From: BA4 sp044376575
GTDB taxonomy: Bacteria; Bacteroidota; Bacteroidia; CAIKAF01
DNA: 64,000 bases
Assembly (NCBI GenBank): GCA_044376575.1
Contig: JBILKR010000001.1
Coordinates: 1-64,000 of the forward strand
Reading direction: 5' to 3'
Under the pieces are notes generated by a model. It ran no database searches and was not told the origin of the DNA. It saw only the letters and a list, made by a program, of their open reading frames with translations. Every line of letters starts with the position of its first letter. The first letter of the stretch is position 1. Below, piece after piece: positions 36,540 through 47,300 of the stretch. Position numbers and translations under genes: made by a program.

Positions 36540-38948
36540 TTATTCTGGAGAAGATACAGGGAGATTTCGCACAAGTCGAAAACCATAGTCGCGCTGTCGA
36601 GTGGCGTCTGTCATTGAGGCAATGGTACGATCAGAAATTCGAGCCCTTGAATTCTGGACGAGCCAAGCTCCTCCGCGAAATCCGGAACCAACAGCGTTAA
36701 TACCCGGCCAGTCGGGCTCATCTGGGTTTCCGGTAAAGGATAAATCTCCGTTTCCGTGTTTGTTTTGAAAAGCCCGACCTTGTGTATTTCCGATGGTTAC
36801 AACGCGTTCCCAAAGGTTCCCACTTAGCTCCATGACTCCATAATATCCGGCACCGGAGGCTTGTCGAGTGGTCGCTTGGGCGTGTGCTGAAAAGATACCC
36901 ACACGATATGGTCCGTTTACGTTGTTGTTTGTACTGTTATAACAGGCATTGCCAAAAGAAATGTAATTATTCTTTGAGACCCATTCATTGTTTTGTGAAA
37001 CATTGTTAAGCTGATAGCTTCCTGTATGAATTGAACTGTTTCCCCAGGCGTATTCATAGGCATTACAACCGACATATCCCCGAGATGCTTTTTCAAACTC
37101 TAGTTCAGACATCGGACGAAGACTGCTCCAGTCGGCATATGCCGTTCCATCTCCCCATGACAACCAGTTGCACGCGATCCATTCGCCATCAGTGGTTCCA
37201 TTGCCGATACCGTTACTGTTCAAATCACAAAAAAAGGAAATCGGACTATTTGAAGAAATTGCGGAACTGCATCTGATGCCATTTCGATTGTTACTTGTAT
37301 TGCTACTGTTGCTCAAGACGTATATATTGGAAACAGCTGTTATGCCGAGACCAACGGCCGTTGCAACCCTGTTGGATTGCTGTAGGCGGGTTATATTATT
37401 TAAGAAATCACGGTATTGTCCCTGCCCCAATTCATATTTCATACAAAAAAATCCCGCGTGTCCCTTAGGAAATGATGTTGGCAATGTGCCTTGAGGGCCT
37501 ATCGTCTGATTTCCATTTGTATTTGTTCCCCAAAGGCTCCCTGCGTTCGGAGCAATATTGATGACTCCTTCGGAAGACACCAAATACGGAACAGTAAATC
37601 CGTTTATCCACGAACCATTAGTAAATGAGCCGGTTTCAGCGCCTCCGCTACCGAGATAAAAAGCTGAAGAAGGCACATAAACCATCTCTATGGCAAATAC
37701 CTGTACCTCCACTATATCATTATCTCCCACCAGATTTGCACCATAATTCCATCGCAACTTTGCTTGTTGAAGTTGTGTTGTTCCGACTCCTTGTTGGCTT
37801 CGGTAAAAAAAGGCGCCAAGAGCGGGATTGGAAACAGCTGAAAAAGAAAGATCTTCTTTCCACAGCCCAACCTGAACAAGCGCCGGAGTTCCAGTTCCTG
37901 AACTATTGCCTACGTTATTGAGCAGTGCGTGCTCCCAGATGCGCTGGGCAATAATTACAGTGTTGATTGAAAGAGCTGTGATAGGTGAAGAACTTACAGA
38001 AAATGTAGTAGTGCTGTTTACCGATGTAATAACGGTTCCCGGCGAAAATGACCCTGAGCCGGAGACAATAGATACTGGCATTCCTTTTCGCAATCCAAGT
38101 GTACTTTGAACGGTAATAAGATTGCCACTATTGGTTGCGCCGGGAGAAAGGGTAATGTCTGCTGCGCCAACTCTAAACTTGATAAACACCCAGGCGGCAT
38201 CATACTCTGTCTGAATATGTGCTTCTGCTTCCGCCCCGGATCCAGCTGTGGTTGAAGCTATAATTACACTGGGCACAGAAACATATCCAGCCCCAGAAGA
38301 AGTGAGCACAACACTCGTTACTATTCCTCCGTTTGTAATGGCTAAAGCTGTTGCTCCGGAGCCTCCGCCATTTTGTATTCCTGATACGTATAACAACTGC
38401 GCAGATCCATTCGTCTGGGTTCCGTTTGTATGCGTTGGGCCCGATGTTGCGTGGGTTGTTCCTGATGTTGAAATAATATAATAATTGCCGTTGAATACAA
38501 TCAAATCTCCTTTGTTAACGACGGTGCTGCCCATCCAGTTTATTGCGCCCTGTGAGCCGATATAAATTTTAGGGGCTGTTGTATAGCCTGTTCCACCTGT
38601 TTTAATCGCGACCTGACTTATTCCCTGATTAACAGAGTTGAATCTCCATGAATTTTCCCAGCTCAGATCAAATGCAACATTAATATAATTATCAACGATG
38701 TTTTGCTGGGTTAACTGAACATTAGAAACGATGATGTTATTTCCGTAAACAATAGACGCGAAAGGAAGGAATATGATAACTACTTTTTTAAAAACTTTAT
38801 AAATTAGTTTCTTAATACCGTTGTTAGAAAGTCGATACCATGTCTTTTGAATCGTGGGGTTTTCAGTAATATTCAAGATGGCTCTGCGGGAAAAAAGAAA
38901 TCCTTTTTTAATTAATTCGACTTGAATAAAATTTATATTCGGTTTCAT
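36540..38948 (-). CDS. SUMF1/FGE-fold secreted protein with two large N-terminal insertions
   Basis: 802 residues. From about residue 420 the sequence has the formylglycine-generating-enzyme-like C-lectin fold: MVYVPSSAFYLGSG, FCMKYELGQGQYRDFLN, LSWGDGTAYADWSSLRPMSELEFEKASRG, GVMELSGNLWERV, FRGGAWLVQNSRAR, DYGFRLVRN. The Cys pair that oxidises sulfatase cysteine is absent (NSRAR occupies that place), so it is not expected to activate sulfatases. Residues 104-248 and about 262-334 look like insertions: Gly/Thr-rich beta units with GGTGYTTAPKIYIG, SGAGYVSVPSVIIA and PGTVITSVNSTTTFSVS. The hydrophobic export signal lies at about 47-69 after an unusually long N-terminal extension, but ATG 38948 is the only Met before it. 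Confidence 0.85.
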   Translation of the reverse strand: MKPNINFIQVELIKKGFLFSRRAILNITENPTIQKTWYRLSNNGIKKLIYKVFKKVVIIFLPFASIVYGNNIIVSNVQLTQQNIVDNYINVAFDLSWENSWRFNSVNQGISQVAIKTGGTGYTTAPKIYIGSQGAINWMGSTVVNKGDLIVFNGNYYIISTSGTTHATSGPTHTNGTQTNGSAQLLYVSGIQNGGGSGATALAITNGGIVTSVVLTSSGAGYVSVPSVIIASTTAGSGAEAEAHIQTEYDAAWVFIKFRVGAADITLSPGATNSGNLITVQSTLGLRKGMPVSIVSGSGSFSPGTVITSVNSTTTFSVSSSPITALSINTVIIAQRIWEHALLNNVGNSSGTGTPALVQVGLWKEDLSFSAVSNPALGAFFYRSQQGVGTTQLQQAKLRWNYGANLVGDNDIVEVQVFAIEMVYVPSSAFYLGSGGAETGSFTNGSWINGFTVPYLVSSEGVINIAPNAGSLWGTNTNGNQTIGPQGTLPTSFPKGHAGFFCMKYELGQGQYRDFLNNITRLQQSNRVATAVGLGITAVSNIYVLSNSSNTSNNRNGIRCSSAISSNSPISFFCDLNSNGIGNGTTDGEWIACNWLSWGDGTAYADWSSLRPMSELEFEKASRGYVGCNAYEYAWGNSSIHTGSYQLNNVSQNNEWVSKNNYISFGNACYNSTNNNVNGPYRVGIFSAHAQATTRQASGAGYYGVMELSGNLWERVVTIGNTQGRAFQNKHGNGDLSFTGNPDEPDWPGINAVGSGFRGGAWLVQNSRARISDRTIASMTDATRQRDYGFRLVRNLPVSSPE

Positions 38949-38967
38949 GGCGTTGGTTTTTGTTTTT

Positions 38968-38975
38968 CAAAATTA
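38968..38975 (-). promoter_or_regulatory. -7 promoter element for the SUMF1-like/T9SS cargo unit
   Basis: On the minus strand this reads TAATTTTG, an exact TAnnTTTG, ending 19 bases before the ATG at 38948. Its position supports that ATG as the real start. No clear -33 TTG is visible. Confidence 0.4.
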
Positions 38976-39203
38976 CAATTGAAACTCCCGCCATATTTTG
39001 AATTATTTTTTCGTGTGACGAAAACAAAACCTCTGTTAAGTATATGTTCCTTCCAGCATATTTATACCAACAGATTAATAAAGCATTGATGTACTGATAT
39101 TAATTGTTCTTTTGTTTAAGAAAGTGTTCGGATATAATAAAAAACAAGTAGTAAGAATCCCTTGTTTTTCTTTAGTATTTCAACAGCAATGCTGAGGTGA
39201 TTA

Positions 39204-39228
39204 TTCTTTATTTATTGCGAATAAAGAA
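39204..39228 (+). terminator. Hairpin with T-run in the intergenic region
   Basis: TTCTTTATT (39204-39212) and AATAAAGAA (39220-39228) form a perfect but AU-rich 9-bp stem with loop TATTGCG, followed by TTTTTACTATTT. It could be a weak terminator, or the leader hairpin of the plus-strand gene at 39408. Confidence 0.45.
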
Positions 39229-39407
39229 TTTTTACTATTTCATAATCAAACTTGTTCTAATAAATTTTCTAATCATATCTCTTGTTTTTTCTATATAACA
39301 CACATAATTAATTAATTGTGTTTTTTAACATTGTTAATACCTATTTAATGGTAAGAAAAAGTATCTAAAAGAAAATAGATATTTGCCATCAACCAACCTT
39401 AATAACT

Positions 39408-39740
39408 ATGTTAACATCCTTTATTTTACATCCATTACATCAATTTTGGGTAAAGTCAATTTGTACGTGCGGAAGTTTAAAAAATCACTGGGAATTAACT
39501 ACCGGATTAAAAATGATTCGATGCGGATTTTCCGGATGTAAAAACACCCATTTAATACACATCGCAAAAGTCCGAATCTCGCTTCGTTCCGGCTGGCATT
39601 TTATTCCGCTTTGCGAAGCACACAAATCAGTAAGAAAGCTATATCGCGACCACCCTCACATTCCTGCGATAGCAGCAACTTCTTTGCTTCAATGCAAGAA
39701 AAAATATTCTCGTTGGAATTTTTTTCGACTTCCCTCGTAA
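39408..39740 (+). CDS. Small Cys/His-rich, possibly zinc-binding protein
   Basis: 110 residues. C19, C21, C39, C44, H48, H51, H64, C69 and H72 are grouped as CTCG, CGFSGCKNTHLIHI and GWHFIPLCEAHK. The CxxxxC...H...PLCxxH spacing resembles a treble-clef or degenerate HNH zinc fold; similar short proteins occur in Bacteroidota, but I cannot name the family. No signal peptide or membrane helix. It precedes the membrane protein gene by 43 bases on the same strand and may belong to the same unit as the response regulator. A nucleic-acid-binding role is conceivable but unproven. Confidence 0.65.
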   Translation: MLTSFILHPLHQFWVKSICTCGSLKNHWELTTGLKMIRCGFSGCKNTHLIHIAKVRISLRSGWHFIPLCEAHKSVRKLYRDHPHIPAIAATSLLQCKKKYSRWNFFRLPS

Positions 39741-39783
39741 CGTGTCAGATTATACTTTTTTTCATAACCACTAAAATTATTGT

Positions 39784-40461
39784 ATGAAACTCTTAATTTT
39801 TATAGAACAGATTGTCTCTGTTTTTTCAATATATGCAGGCTTCCTCCCTATTTTGCTATTTATAATATTTCGTCCGATTTGCAGGAGTAAATTTTTATGG
39901 ATTATCGGTTTTATAATTTTAAAAACCGCTTTTGATTTGTATACCGCTTTTTATTCTCCGGCAGAAATAATTTCTAAAAGTGCAATACAAACTTATTCTC
40001 CGCTAATGATCATTTTTCCGCTTTTCTATCTCGTATTTTCTATGTTCCGGTTAAATCTGAAAAGTAAAAGCCTGTTAAGCCTTTCTTTGTTTTTGCTTTT
40101 ACTTGGCCTAACCACAATTCTAAAAAGTTTAGAATATGGACGCGAAATTCAAATCTTAGCCATCGTTTTAATCTTTCTGATTTTTAGCATCGGGGGTTTT
40201 TTACATTGGTTGCGAATAATTGAAAGGAACAATGAAGTGCCTTCAAATATTGACTTTGTCATTCTGCTTGGAATTTTTTCTTCTTGTATCTTTTACATTT
40301 TTATTGACTCTCCCCTTGTATTCATCATGAAATCAACTCCGGAGTTTTTAATAAATCCTTCTTTCAGCGGGTTCTCCACATTAAACTTTTATTTATTTAT
40401 CAGTGGGGCAATTTTGCTGGCATATTGGGAGCAAAGAGGTAAGAAATTTTTATTTGTGTGA
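39784..40461 (+). CDS. Multi-pass inner-membrane protein of unknown function
   Basis: 225 residues with about seven hydrophobic segments (around 5-30, 37-55, 70-88, 98-112, 122-142, 157-178 and 198-217). Charged residues are rare and confined to loops. It has no kinase, transporter or enzyme motif I recognise; the seven-helix layout is like small sensor modules (7TM). It starts 43 bases after the Cys/His-rich gene and ends 23 bases before the response regulator. A signalling partnership with the regulator is inferred from position only. Confidence 0.8.
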   Translation: MKLLIFIEQIVSVFSIYAGFLPILLFIIFRPICRSKFLWIIGFIILKTAFDLYTAFYSPAEIISKSAIQTYSPLMIIFPLFYLVFSMFRLNLKSKSLLSLSLFLLLLGLTTILKSLEYGREIQILAIVLIFLIFSIGGFLHWLRIIERNNEVPSNIDFVILLGIFSSCIFYIFIDSPLVFIMKSTPEFLINPSFSGFSTLNFYLFISGAILLAYWEQRGKKFLFV

Positions 40462-40484
40462 GTATTAATTAATAACTATATCCT

Positions 40485-41270
40485 ATGATGAACAAACAAC
40501 CCGACAAGGCCATTCGCGTGGCTGTTGTTGAAGACCACAAAGTGGTAAGAGAAGGACTGGTGTCCATGTTAAAAAAAGAGCCGAAAGTAAGCGTAGTAAT
40601 GGAGGCCGCTAATGGTAAAGAATTTTTAGATAAACTTCATGAAACGCCGGTTGATGTTGCGCTGATTGATTTAGAAATGCCGGTATTAAATGGCCGCCAA
40701 ACATTGCTGCGACTAAAAAAAGAAAGTCCCAATGTTAAGTCCATCATGTTAAGCATGTATGGAGATGAAAACATTGTGATAGAGATGCTAAAAGATGGCG
40801 CCTGCGGATACATTCCTAAAAATTGTTCTTATGAAGATGTTGTTGATGCTATTTTTGATGTGCAATTTAAAGGACATCACTCTTCTTATTTGGTATCTCA
40901 ATCTTTTTTCAATCAATTACACCGGCCGTTTTCGCCGGGAAGCCATCAGGCTCAATTTCTTCTTTCGGAAAGAGACACACGTGTTTTACAAATGCTCTGT
41001 GATGGAAAGTTGAGTGTAGATATCGCTGATAAATTGGCTTGTTCAAAAAAACTTATTGATGCGATTCGGTCTAAATTATTAGACACTCTTGAGGCGAATA
41101 ATACCGCAAGTTTAGTTCGAAAAAGTATATTATTGGGATTGTATTCTCCAAAAACAGATGAACAAATTATATCTCAAGACAAAGAAGAAGAGATGGAAAG
41201 AGAGCGACGTCGCAAAGAAAGGTTGGCCGGTGGGAACACCGGAATAAGTACCATCCCTAAGCCATTCTGA
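40485..41270 (+). CDS. Orphan NarL/FixJ-like response regulator
   Basis: 261 residues; ATG at 40485 or 40488. The receiver domain (about 10-130) has E16, D17, the phospho-acceptor D62 in LIDLEMPVLNG, S90 and K112 in YIPKNCS, so phosphorylation looks intact. The C-terminal part (about 160-230, LSERDTRVLQMLCDGKLSVDIADKL) aligns in layout with a LuxR helix-turn-helix, but the usual T(V/I)K(T/N)H recognition text is replaced by CSKKLIDAIRSKL. A charged tail (KEEEMERERRRKERL) follows. No histidine kinase is nearby. It ends before a bidirectional terminator facing the polyketide synthase. Confidence 0.88.
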   Translation: MMNKQPDKAIRVAVVEDHKVVREGLVSMLKKEPKVSVVMEAANGKEFLDKLHETPVDVALIDLEMPVLNGRQTLLRLKKESPNVKSIMLSMYGDENIVIEMLKDGACGYIPKNCSYEDVVDAIFDVQFKGHHSSYLVSQSFFNQLHRPFSPGSHQAQFLLSERDTRVLQMLCDGKLSVDIADKLACSKKLIDAIRSKLLDTLEANNTASLVRKSILLGLYSPKTDEQIISQDKEEEMERERRRKERLAGGNTGISTIPKPF

Positions 41271-41297
41271 TTTTACACGCGATTGTATTTGAAAAAT

Positions 41298-41322
41298 AAA
41301 AAGCCGGAGATTCCGGCTTTTT
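41298..41322. terminator. Bidirectional terminator between the response regulator and the polyketide synthase
   Basis: AAAAAGCCGGA (41298-41308) and TCCGGCTTTTT (41312-41322) form a perfect 11-bp stem with a three-base loop. A-tract on one side and T-tract on the other fit both convergent genes. It lies 28 bases past the regulator stop and 17 bases past the synthase stop on the other strand. Confidence 0.92.
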
Positions 41323-41338
41323 ATTTTTATTTCAGATC

Positions 41339-44300
41339 TTACTCTTTCACTTCAGCAAGCAATGCATCTAGTTCTTCTTCGCTCAGGCTCTCGAGATCAG
41401 ACACCATCGCTCCGCTTTGAACTATTTTATCCATTACAATCACCCCGAGCTGAGTAACATTTGGTCCACTGAGCAACTCCATCGTGCTCACATCAACACC
41501 AAATCTTGCAGAAATGGCTCTTCCTAACTCAACGGCAATTAAGGAGTCGACGCCAAGGAAATTAATCCCTCTTGATTTATCAATTTTCTCAACAGATAAT
41601 TTTAATACGCGGGCCAGCTCTTCAGCAACTGCATTCTCAAGGTATGCTGTTCTTTCACCTTCTGCTACGGCAGAAAGTTCTGCTGCAAATTCATTCACCT
41701 TGCTTGCCCCGGCACCCGCAGATCCTCTGCTTTCAGCCAATTGCTTAAATCTTGAAGATTGTGCACTCTTTTGATTGATACTACTCCATCTGCCCCATTC
41801 CACATCAAACATACCAACTTGTACCGGAGTATTTTCTATTACTACACCAAGACCTTCTAAGGCCTCCTGTGTTGAGAATCCAAAAATACCTCCACTCTCC
41901 AAAATAGCTGTAACATTTGCATCTCTTGCGGCAACACCAACTTCTCCAAGCACCCCTAAATTAATTGTTGTAGCTTGCATTCCATTCGCTCTGCGATAAT
42001 GTGCAAACTGATCAAGGAATGTATTGGAAGACACATAATTTGCCTGGCCCGCATTTCCTATCAATGCAGATATAGACGAAAAGGATACAAAGAAATCCAA
42101 AGGAATATCTTTTGTGAATTTATGCACGTTTAATACTCCTCCCACTTTCGCCTGATATGATGTAATAAATCTGTCGCGATTCATATCTACAATAAATCCA
42201 TCATCTAAGACTACGGCACCATGAATGATTCCTTTTAATGGTGGCATTTCTGCTTTAATTTTAGAAACTGCTTTTGCTACTGCCTCTTCATTGGTGATGT
42301 CAATAGGATCGGCATACACTTTTGTTCCTGCAGCTTCCATGCGCTGAATGGCTTCTTTTGCTTCATCAGATTTAGCTCCGCTTCTGCTAGCCAATACCAG
42401 TTGTTTTACTCCTTTTGCTGAAAGCCATTGAGCAATTTGTAATCCAAAGCCTCCGGTTCCTCCAGTAATCAGATAGGTTGCATTGGTATCAATTTGTTTT
42501 TTATGTGCCTTCACAGGAACTTCTACTTCCTGATCTTTAAAGTTAATCACCACTTTTCCGATGTGTTTAGACTGCAACATAAAATTGAATGCGTCAACAG
42601 CATCTTTAGCGTCGAACAAATGTGTATTGACAGCGGTGAATACCCCGTCTGCATAGAATTTTTCTATATCTCTATGAATCTGTTGAACTACATGCGGGCG
42701 CTCCATCATTAAACGGTCAACGTCAATACCGTGGAAAGTAACATTGTTATTGAATTGCTGCATCGGCAACCCGTTGTTCTCGCTGATATCACGCTTACCT
42801 ATTTCAACAAAACGTCCATATGACGCCAATAATTCAAACGACTGATACAATGATTCTCCGGCGATGGCATTCAATACAACATCTACACCATATCCGTTTG
42901 TATCATCCAAGATTTGTTTTACATAATCCAGAGAGCGGGAATCGTAAATATGCTTAATACCTAAATTACGTAAGTATTCGCGCTTTTCTTCACTACCGGC
43001 GGTGGTATAAATTTCTGCGCCTACATGCTGAGCATATTGAATAGCAGCTAATCCAACCCCCCCTGTTCCGTTGTGGATTAATATCTTTTCTCCCTTTTGC
43101 AGTTGTGCGCGATTTCGTAAACTGTATAAAACAGTCATATAAGGTACTACCATCAACGCGTCCTCAAACTTGATATTTGCGGGTTTGCGCAAGTAATACG
43201 TTGGAACAGAAACCACATAAGATCGCAAACAGCCTTCAGGCGCAGCAAGAATAATTTCCTCGCCCACTTTGAAATCTTTTACGTTGGATCCAACGCGTGT
43301 AATTACACCTGCGGCTTCGTGTCCAATATTGCGCTCATAATATGAGCCCTTGGTTGCTTTTTCTGAAAGTTGTCCGATTACTTTTAATCCATCTTTCAGG
43401 TTCAAACAAGCCGCATAATTGCGAATTTCTATTTCATCTGGCGCAAGCTCTGCTTTCCGCTCAAACTCTTCATAATATAAGCTGTCAAGGCGTCCTATTT
43501 GTCCCGTCTCCAATGATACCGGCGTTTCTGTTGTGGTTTTTTTCTTTTCACCACTGGTATTTCCTACCATAGACAAGGCCTGCAGACTTCTTGACAATCT
43601 TACATTTTCACGAATAGCGACATCTTCATCTTTATTTCCAGAAATAATTTCGTTCACCAACAATATAAATTCGCCATCTGTTGGCGTCGCATTTAAATCA
43701 ATCGTTTTTGGTGTTACATTAGGATTCTCATTTCCAATCAAGTGGTTTAATCCCCAAAAAGCAGAAGTGTCTAATGCCGTGCCTTTATCTCCTTCCAAAG
43801 CAACCTGCGCACCTCTTGTAACAATAACCATTCTTACCTTATCAGATGCTCTGTTTTTAGCTAAGGCCTTCGCAATATAAACAACAGGCATGGTTTGATC
43901 TACCGCATCGGTATATAAGATCTCAGCTCCCTTGCCCGAAGTTTCCATGCTCCAAGTATATAAAATATGTGCATAAGAATCATTGGCGAAAAGCTTGTGG
44001 AAGTCTTCTTCTGATGCCGGATTTACAGACAATAGTCCGTCGTCATTAACATAAGATTCGCCTTTCGTCACCAGGGTAAAATCAACACCTTTTTCGCTAA
44101 GTTCTTGCAACAGCTCAATGTTGTCATAATCTCCAAACACGATATATTTTCCACCTGCATTGGAATTATCATTCGCCTTAATTGGCTCTGCCTTTGACCA
44201 TGTATACTGATAGAACCAATTGTCCATCTTGTCTGTGTCCTCTCCCTTGCTGCTATTGATGGCCTGACAAGTAATTCCTTCCAATGCTACCATTACTTCT

Positions 44301-47300
44301 CCATTGTCATCAAAAAGGATAAGATCTCCTTTAATGGTGTTGTCTGTAACCTCGGTTATTCTGCAATAGCTCCAGCATTCATTTAATGGAGAAGTATAGA
44401 ACATCACCTGATCAATTGATACAGGAACAAATGGATTTGGATTATTACTGCTGTCTCCAACAATGGCAACCATCGTCTGGAAACCAGAATCAAGAATAGT
44501 TGGGTGAAGCAAATAATTGTCCTGATTGCGGATTAATGAGGCATCTCCTTCTATTTTAACAAGAACTTCGTTTTTTCCTTTTAAAATTTGTTTCACCCCC
44601 TGGAACCATGGACCATAATTTAATCCTCTTCCTGAAAGCTTGGTATAAAACTCTGTAGCATTGGCTTCGTTTGTGCAACGCTTGCGAATGTCTGTTAACG
44701 GAATTGAAGGAATGTTTCTGGATAAGGTATCTTTCAGCATTCTTCCAGATGCATGCAGAGTCCATGGACTGTTATCTTCACGGAATCGGCTATAAACACT
44801 ATACCTCTTGTTCTGAGGGTTATAGGTCGTATGGAACATTTGGATTCTTTTTTCGTCTACAACCAACACCTGATTGAATTCAAGGTCCTGAAGTGTACAC
44901 GCTGAATTTCCAAATTCTTTTTCATGTAATGCCAAACCGGCTTCTACGTAAGCAGCTCCGGGAATTACCGTCATGCTGTCGATTTTGTGATCGCGCATCC
45001 ATGGCATGAAATAATTATTAATTTCTACTTCCCATGCAGGATAAGGCATTTTCATATTGTTGTTCATGAAAACATGACCCGCCACTCCCATTTTATCTTC
45101 GATAGAAAGAAGCGATTCTTGCCAGTAAACATCTTTATCCCAAGCATATGATGGAAGTTTAATATATTTTCCACCTTCTGTTAGGCCTGCCCAATTAATC
45201 TTTATACCAAGAGTGTGAAGCGTCCCCAGCGAATTCATCAAGGTGAACAATTCGGGGTCGCCTCTGCGCAATGATGGAATTGTATATCCTTTTTTATCTG
45301 CAGCAGCAAGACACTCGTTTATGTTTGTTCTTAGCACTGGATGTGGTCCAACTTCAAGGAATATTGCATACCCGTCGTTTACCACGGTTTGTGCCGCTTT
45401 TGCAAAGCGAACAGGCTGACGAACATTCTGCCACCAGTAATCATTATTAAATTCAGTACCGTTCATCAATGTTCCGGTTACTGTTGAATATAAAGGCATG
45501 ATGGCCTTTTTCGGACTTACCGATTTTAATGAATCCAATAATTCCTGTTGCAGTGGATCCATCTGATAGCTGTGATATGCCACCTCTACCGTCAACATTT
45601 TGTTGAATACGTTTTGGGGCGTTAACACCGCGCTAATTTTTTCAAGAGCTGAACGAGTTCCTGCGATAGTAACTCCATTAAACGAGTTGATGGCAGCAAC
45701 CGATATTTCGTTTTGTAATCCTTGCTCTTTAATCAGCTTTTCAGCGGCCTCTTCTCCCAATCCAATGGCGAGCATTGTTCCTTGCCCTGCAGTCATTTGC
45801 TGACAGCGGCTTCGGTGGTAGCTTACCAATACACCTTCTTCAAGGGTAAGCGCTCCAGACACGTAGGCGGCAGGTACTTCTCCAACGGAGTGTCCCACAA
45901 CAGCATTGGGTGTTACACCCCATGATTTCCACAAATCTGTAAGGGCGGCCTGAATAAAGAAGTTGCCCGGCTGAGCAATGGCCGTTTCATTCATTCTGGA
46001 TTCCGCTTCCGGCTTCATCAGTTGTTCCATTAAAGACCAGCCCGCAATCTTTTTGAAGTGCTCTTCACAACGATCCATCGTTGCTCTAAATACCGGCTCT
46101 TTCTCATACATTTCTCTTCCCATAGCCCACCACTGTGGTCCCATTCCAGTAAATACAAATACGAGTTTATTGTTTTCCTGTTCCTGTCCGGAAGAAACAC
46201 CAGCCAATACATCGCCATTGCTATATGCTTCAAGCTTTTCAATTAACTCTTGTTTATTTGCCGCAACAATGGTAATTCTATTCAAATGTTGCGTTCTTCT
46301 GAATGCCAATGAAAATGCAAAATCAGTTAGGGTTACATTTTCTGATTTTAAAAATTGGGCGTATTTCTTACATATTCCCTTCAGCGCATTATCGCTCTTT
46401 GCAGAGATTGGGAACAAATATAATTCTTTGTTGTCGTTGGCTGTTGATTTTGAAAATGATGCCAAATAATCTCGCGGTGGTTCTTCCAAAACCATGTGAC
46501 CATTTGTTCCTCCATATCCAAATGAATTGATAGAGGCCATTAATTTTTCATCGTCTGCAAAAGATTCTAGCTTGAGCGGAACTTTTATAGAAAGTTCGTC
46601 AAAATTAATTTTAGGATTCGCCTTTTTAAAATGAAGGTGCGGCGGAACTTGTCGCTTATTCATTACCATTGCCGATTTGACAATTCCAGCAATCCCAGCG
46701 GCTGCTTCAAGGTGTCCGATATTTGTTTTAACAGAACCAACAAACACCTTATTGTTTTCATTTCTGCCTTCAGAAAGCACATTATTTAGAGCAGAAACTT
46801 CAACGGGATCTCCCGCTTTCGTTCCTGTTCCGTGCGCCTCAACATATTTAATATCTGTTGCTTTAATATTCGCTTTTTCGTAAACCTCTCTGATTAATGC
46901 GGCCTGAGCGTCTGGGTTAGGAACGGTAATTCCGTTAGTTGCGCCATCCTGATTAGAGCCGGTTGCTCGAACACAAGCATAAATATAATCTCCATCTTCT
47001 ATTGCCTTTTTCAAGGGCTTAAATACAACAACACCGGCACCTTCACCACGAACATAACCTCCGGCGTCCTCATCAAATGCCTTACAGCGCGAATGTTTTG
47101 ACAAGAACTGTCCCTTGCTCATTGCAATAGGATATTCAGGACGAAGCATTACGTTTACTCCGCCGGCAACTGCCATTTCGCTTTCGCCAGACCAAATACT
47201 CATACAGGCATAGTGTGCTGCAACAAGCGCTGAAGAACAAGCCGTATCTATAGTAAGAGATGGGCCTCTGAGATCAAATGAATAAGAAATTCTGTTTGAT

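Larger units (their letters stand above)
38949..39407. other. AT-rich intergenic region between divergent genes
   Basis: This 459-base gap has no ORF I believe in. It holds the -7 element of the SUMF1-like gene (38968-38975), a perfect 9-bp inverted repeat at 39204-39228 (TTCTTTATT/AATAAAGAA, 7-base loop, then TTTTTAC) and an imperfect palindrome with an AATTAATT core near 39299-39320 followed by a run of T. The last 100 bases contain no strong promoter match for the 39408 gene; GATATTTG near 39378 is one base off the -7 consensus. Confidence 0.6.

Noticed and set aside
36540..38948. Sulfatase-activating formylglycine-generating enzyme
   Set aside because: The active-site cysteines are missing and no sulfatase gene is in the window.
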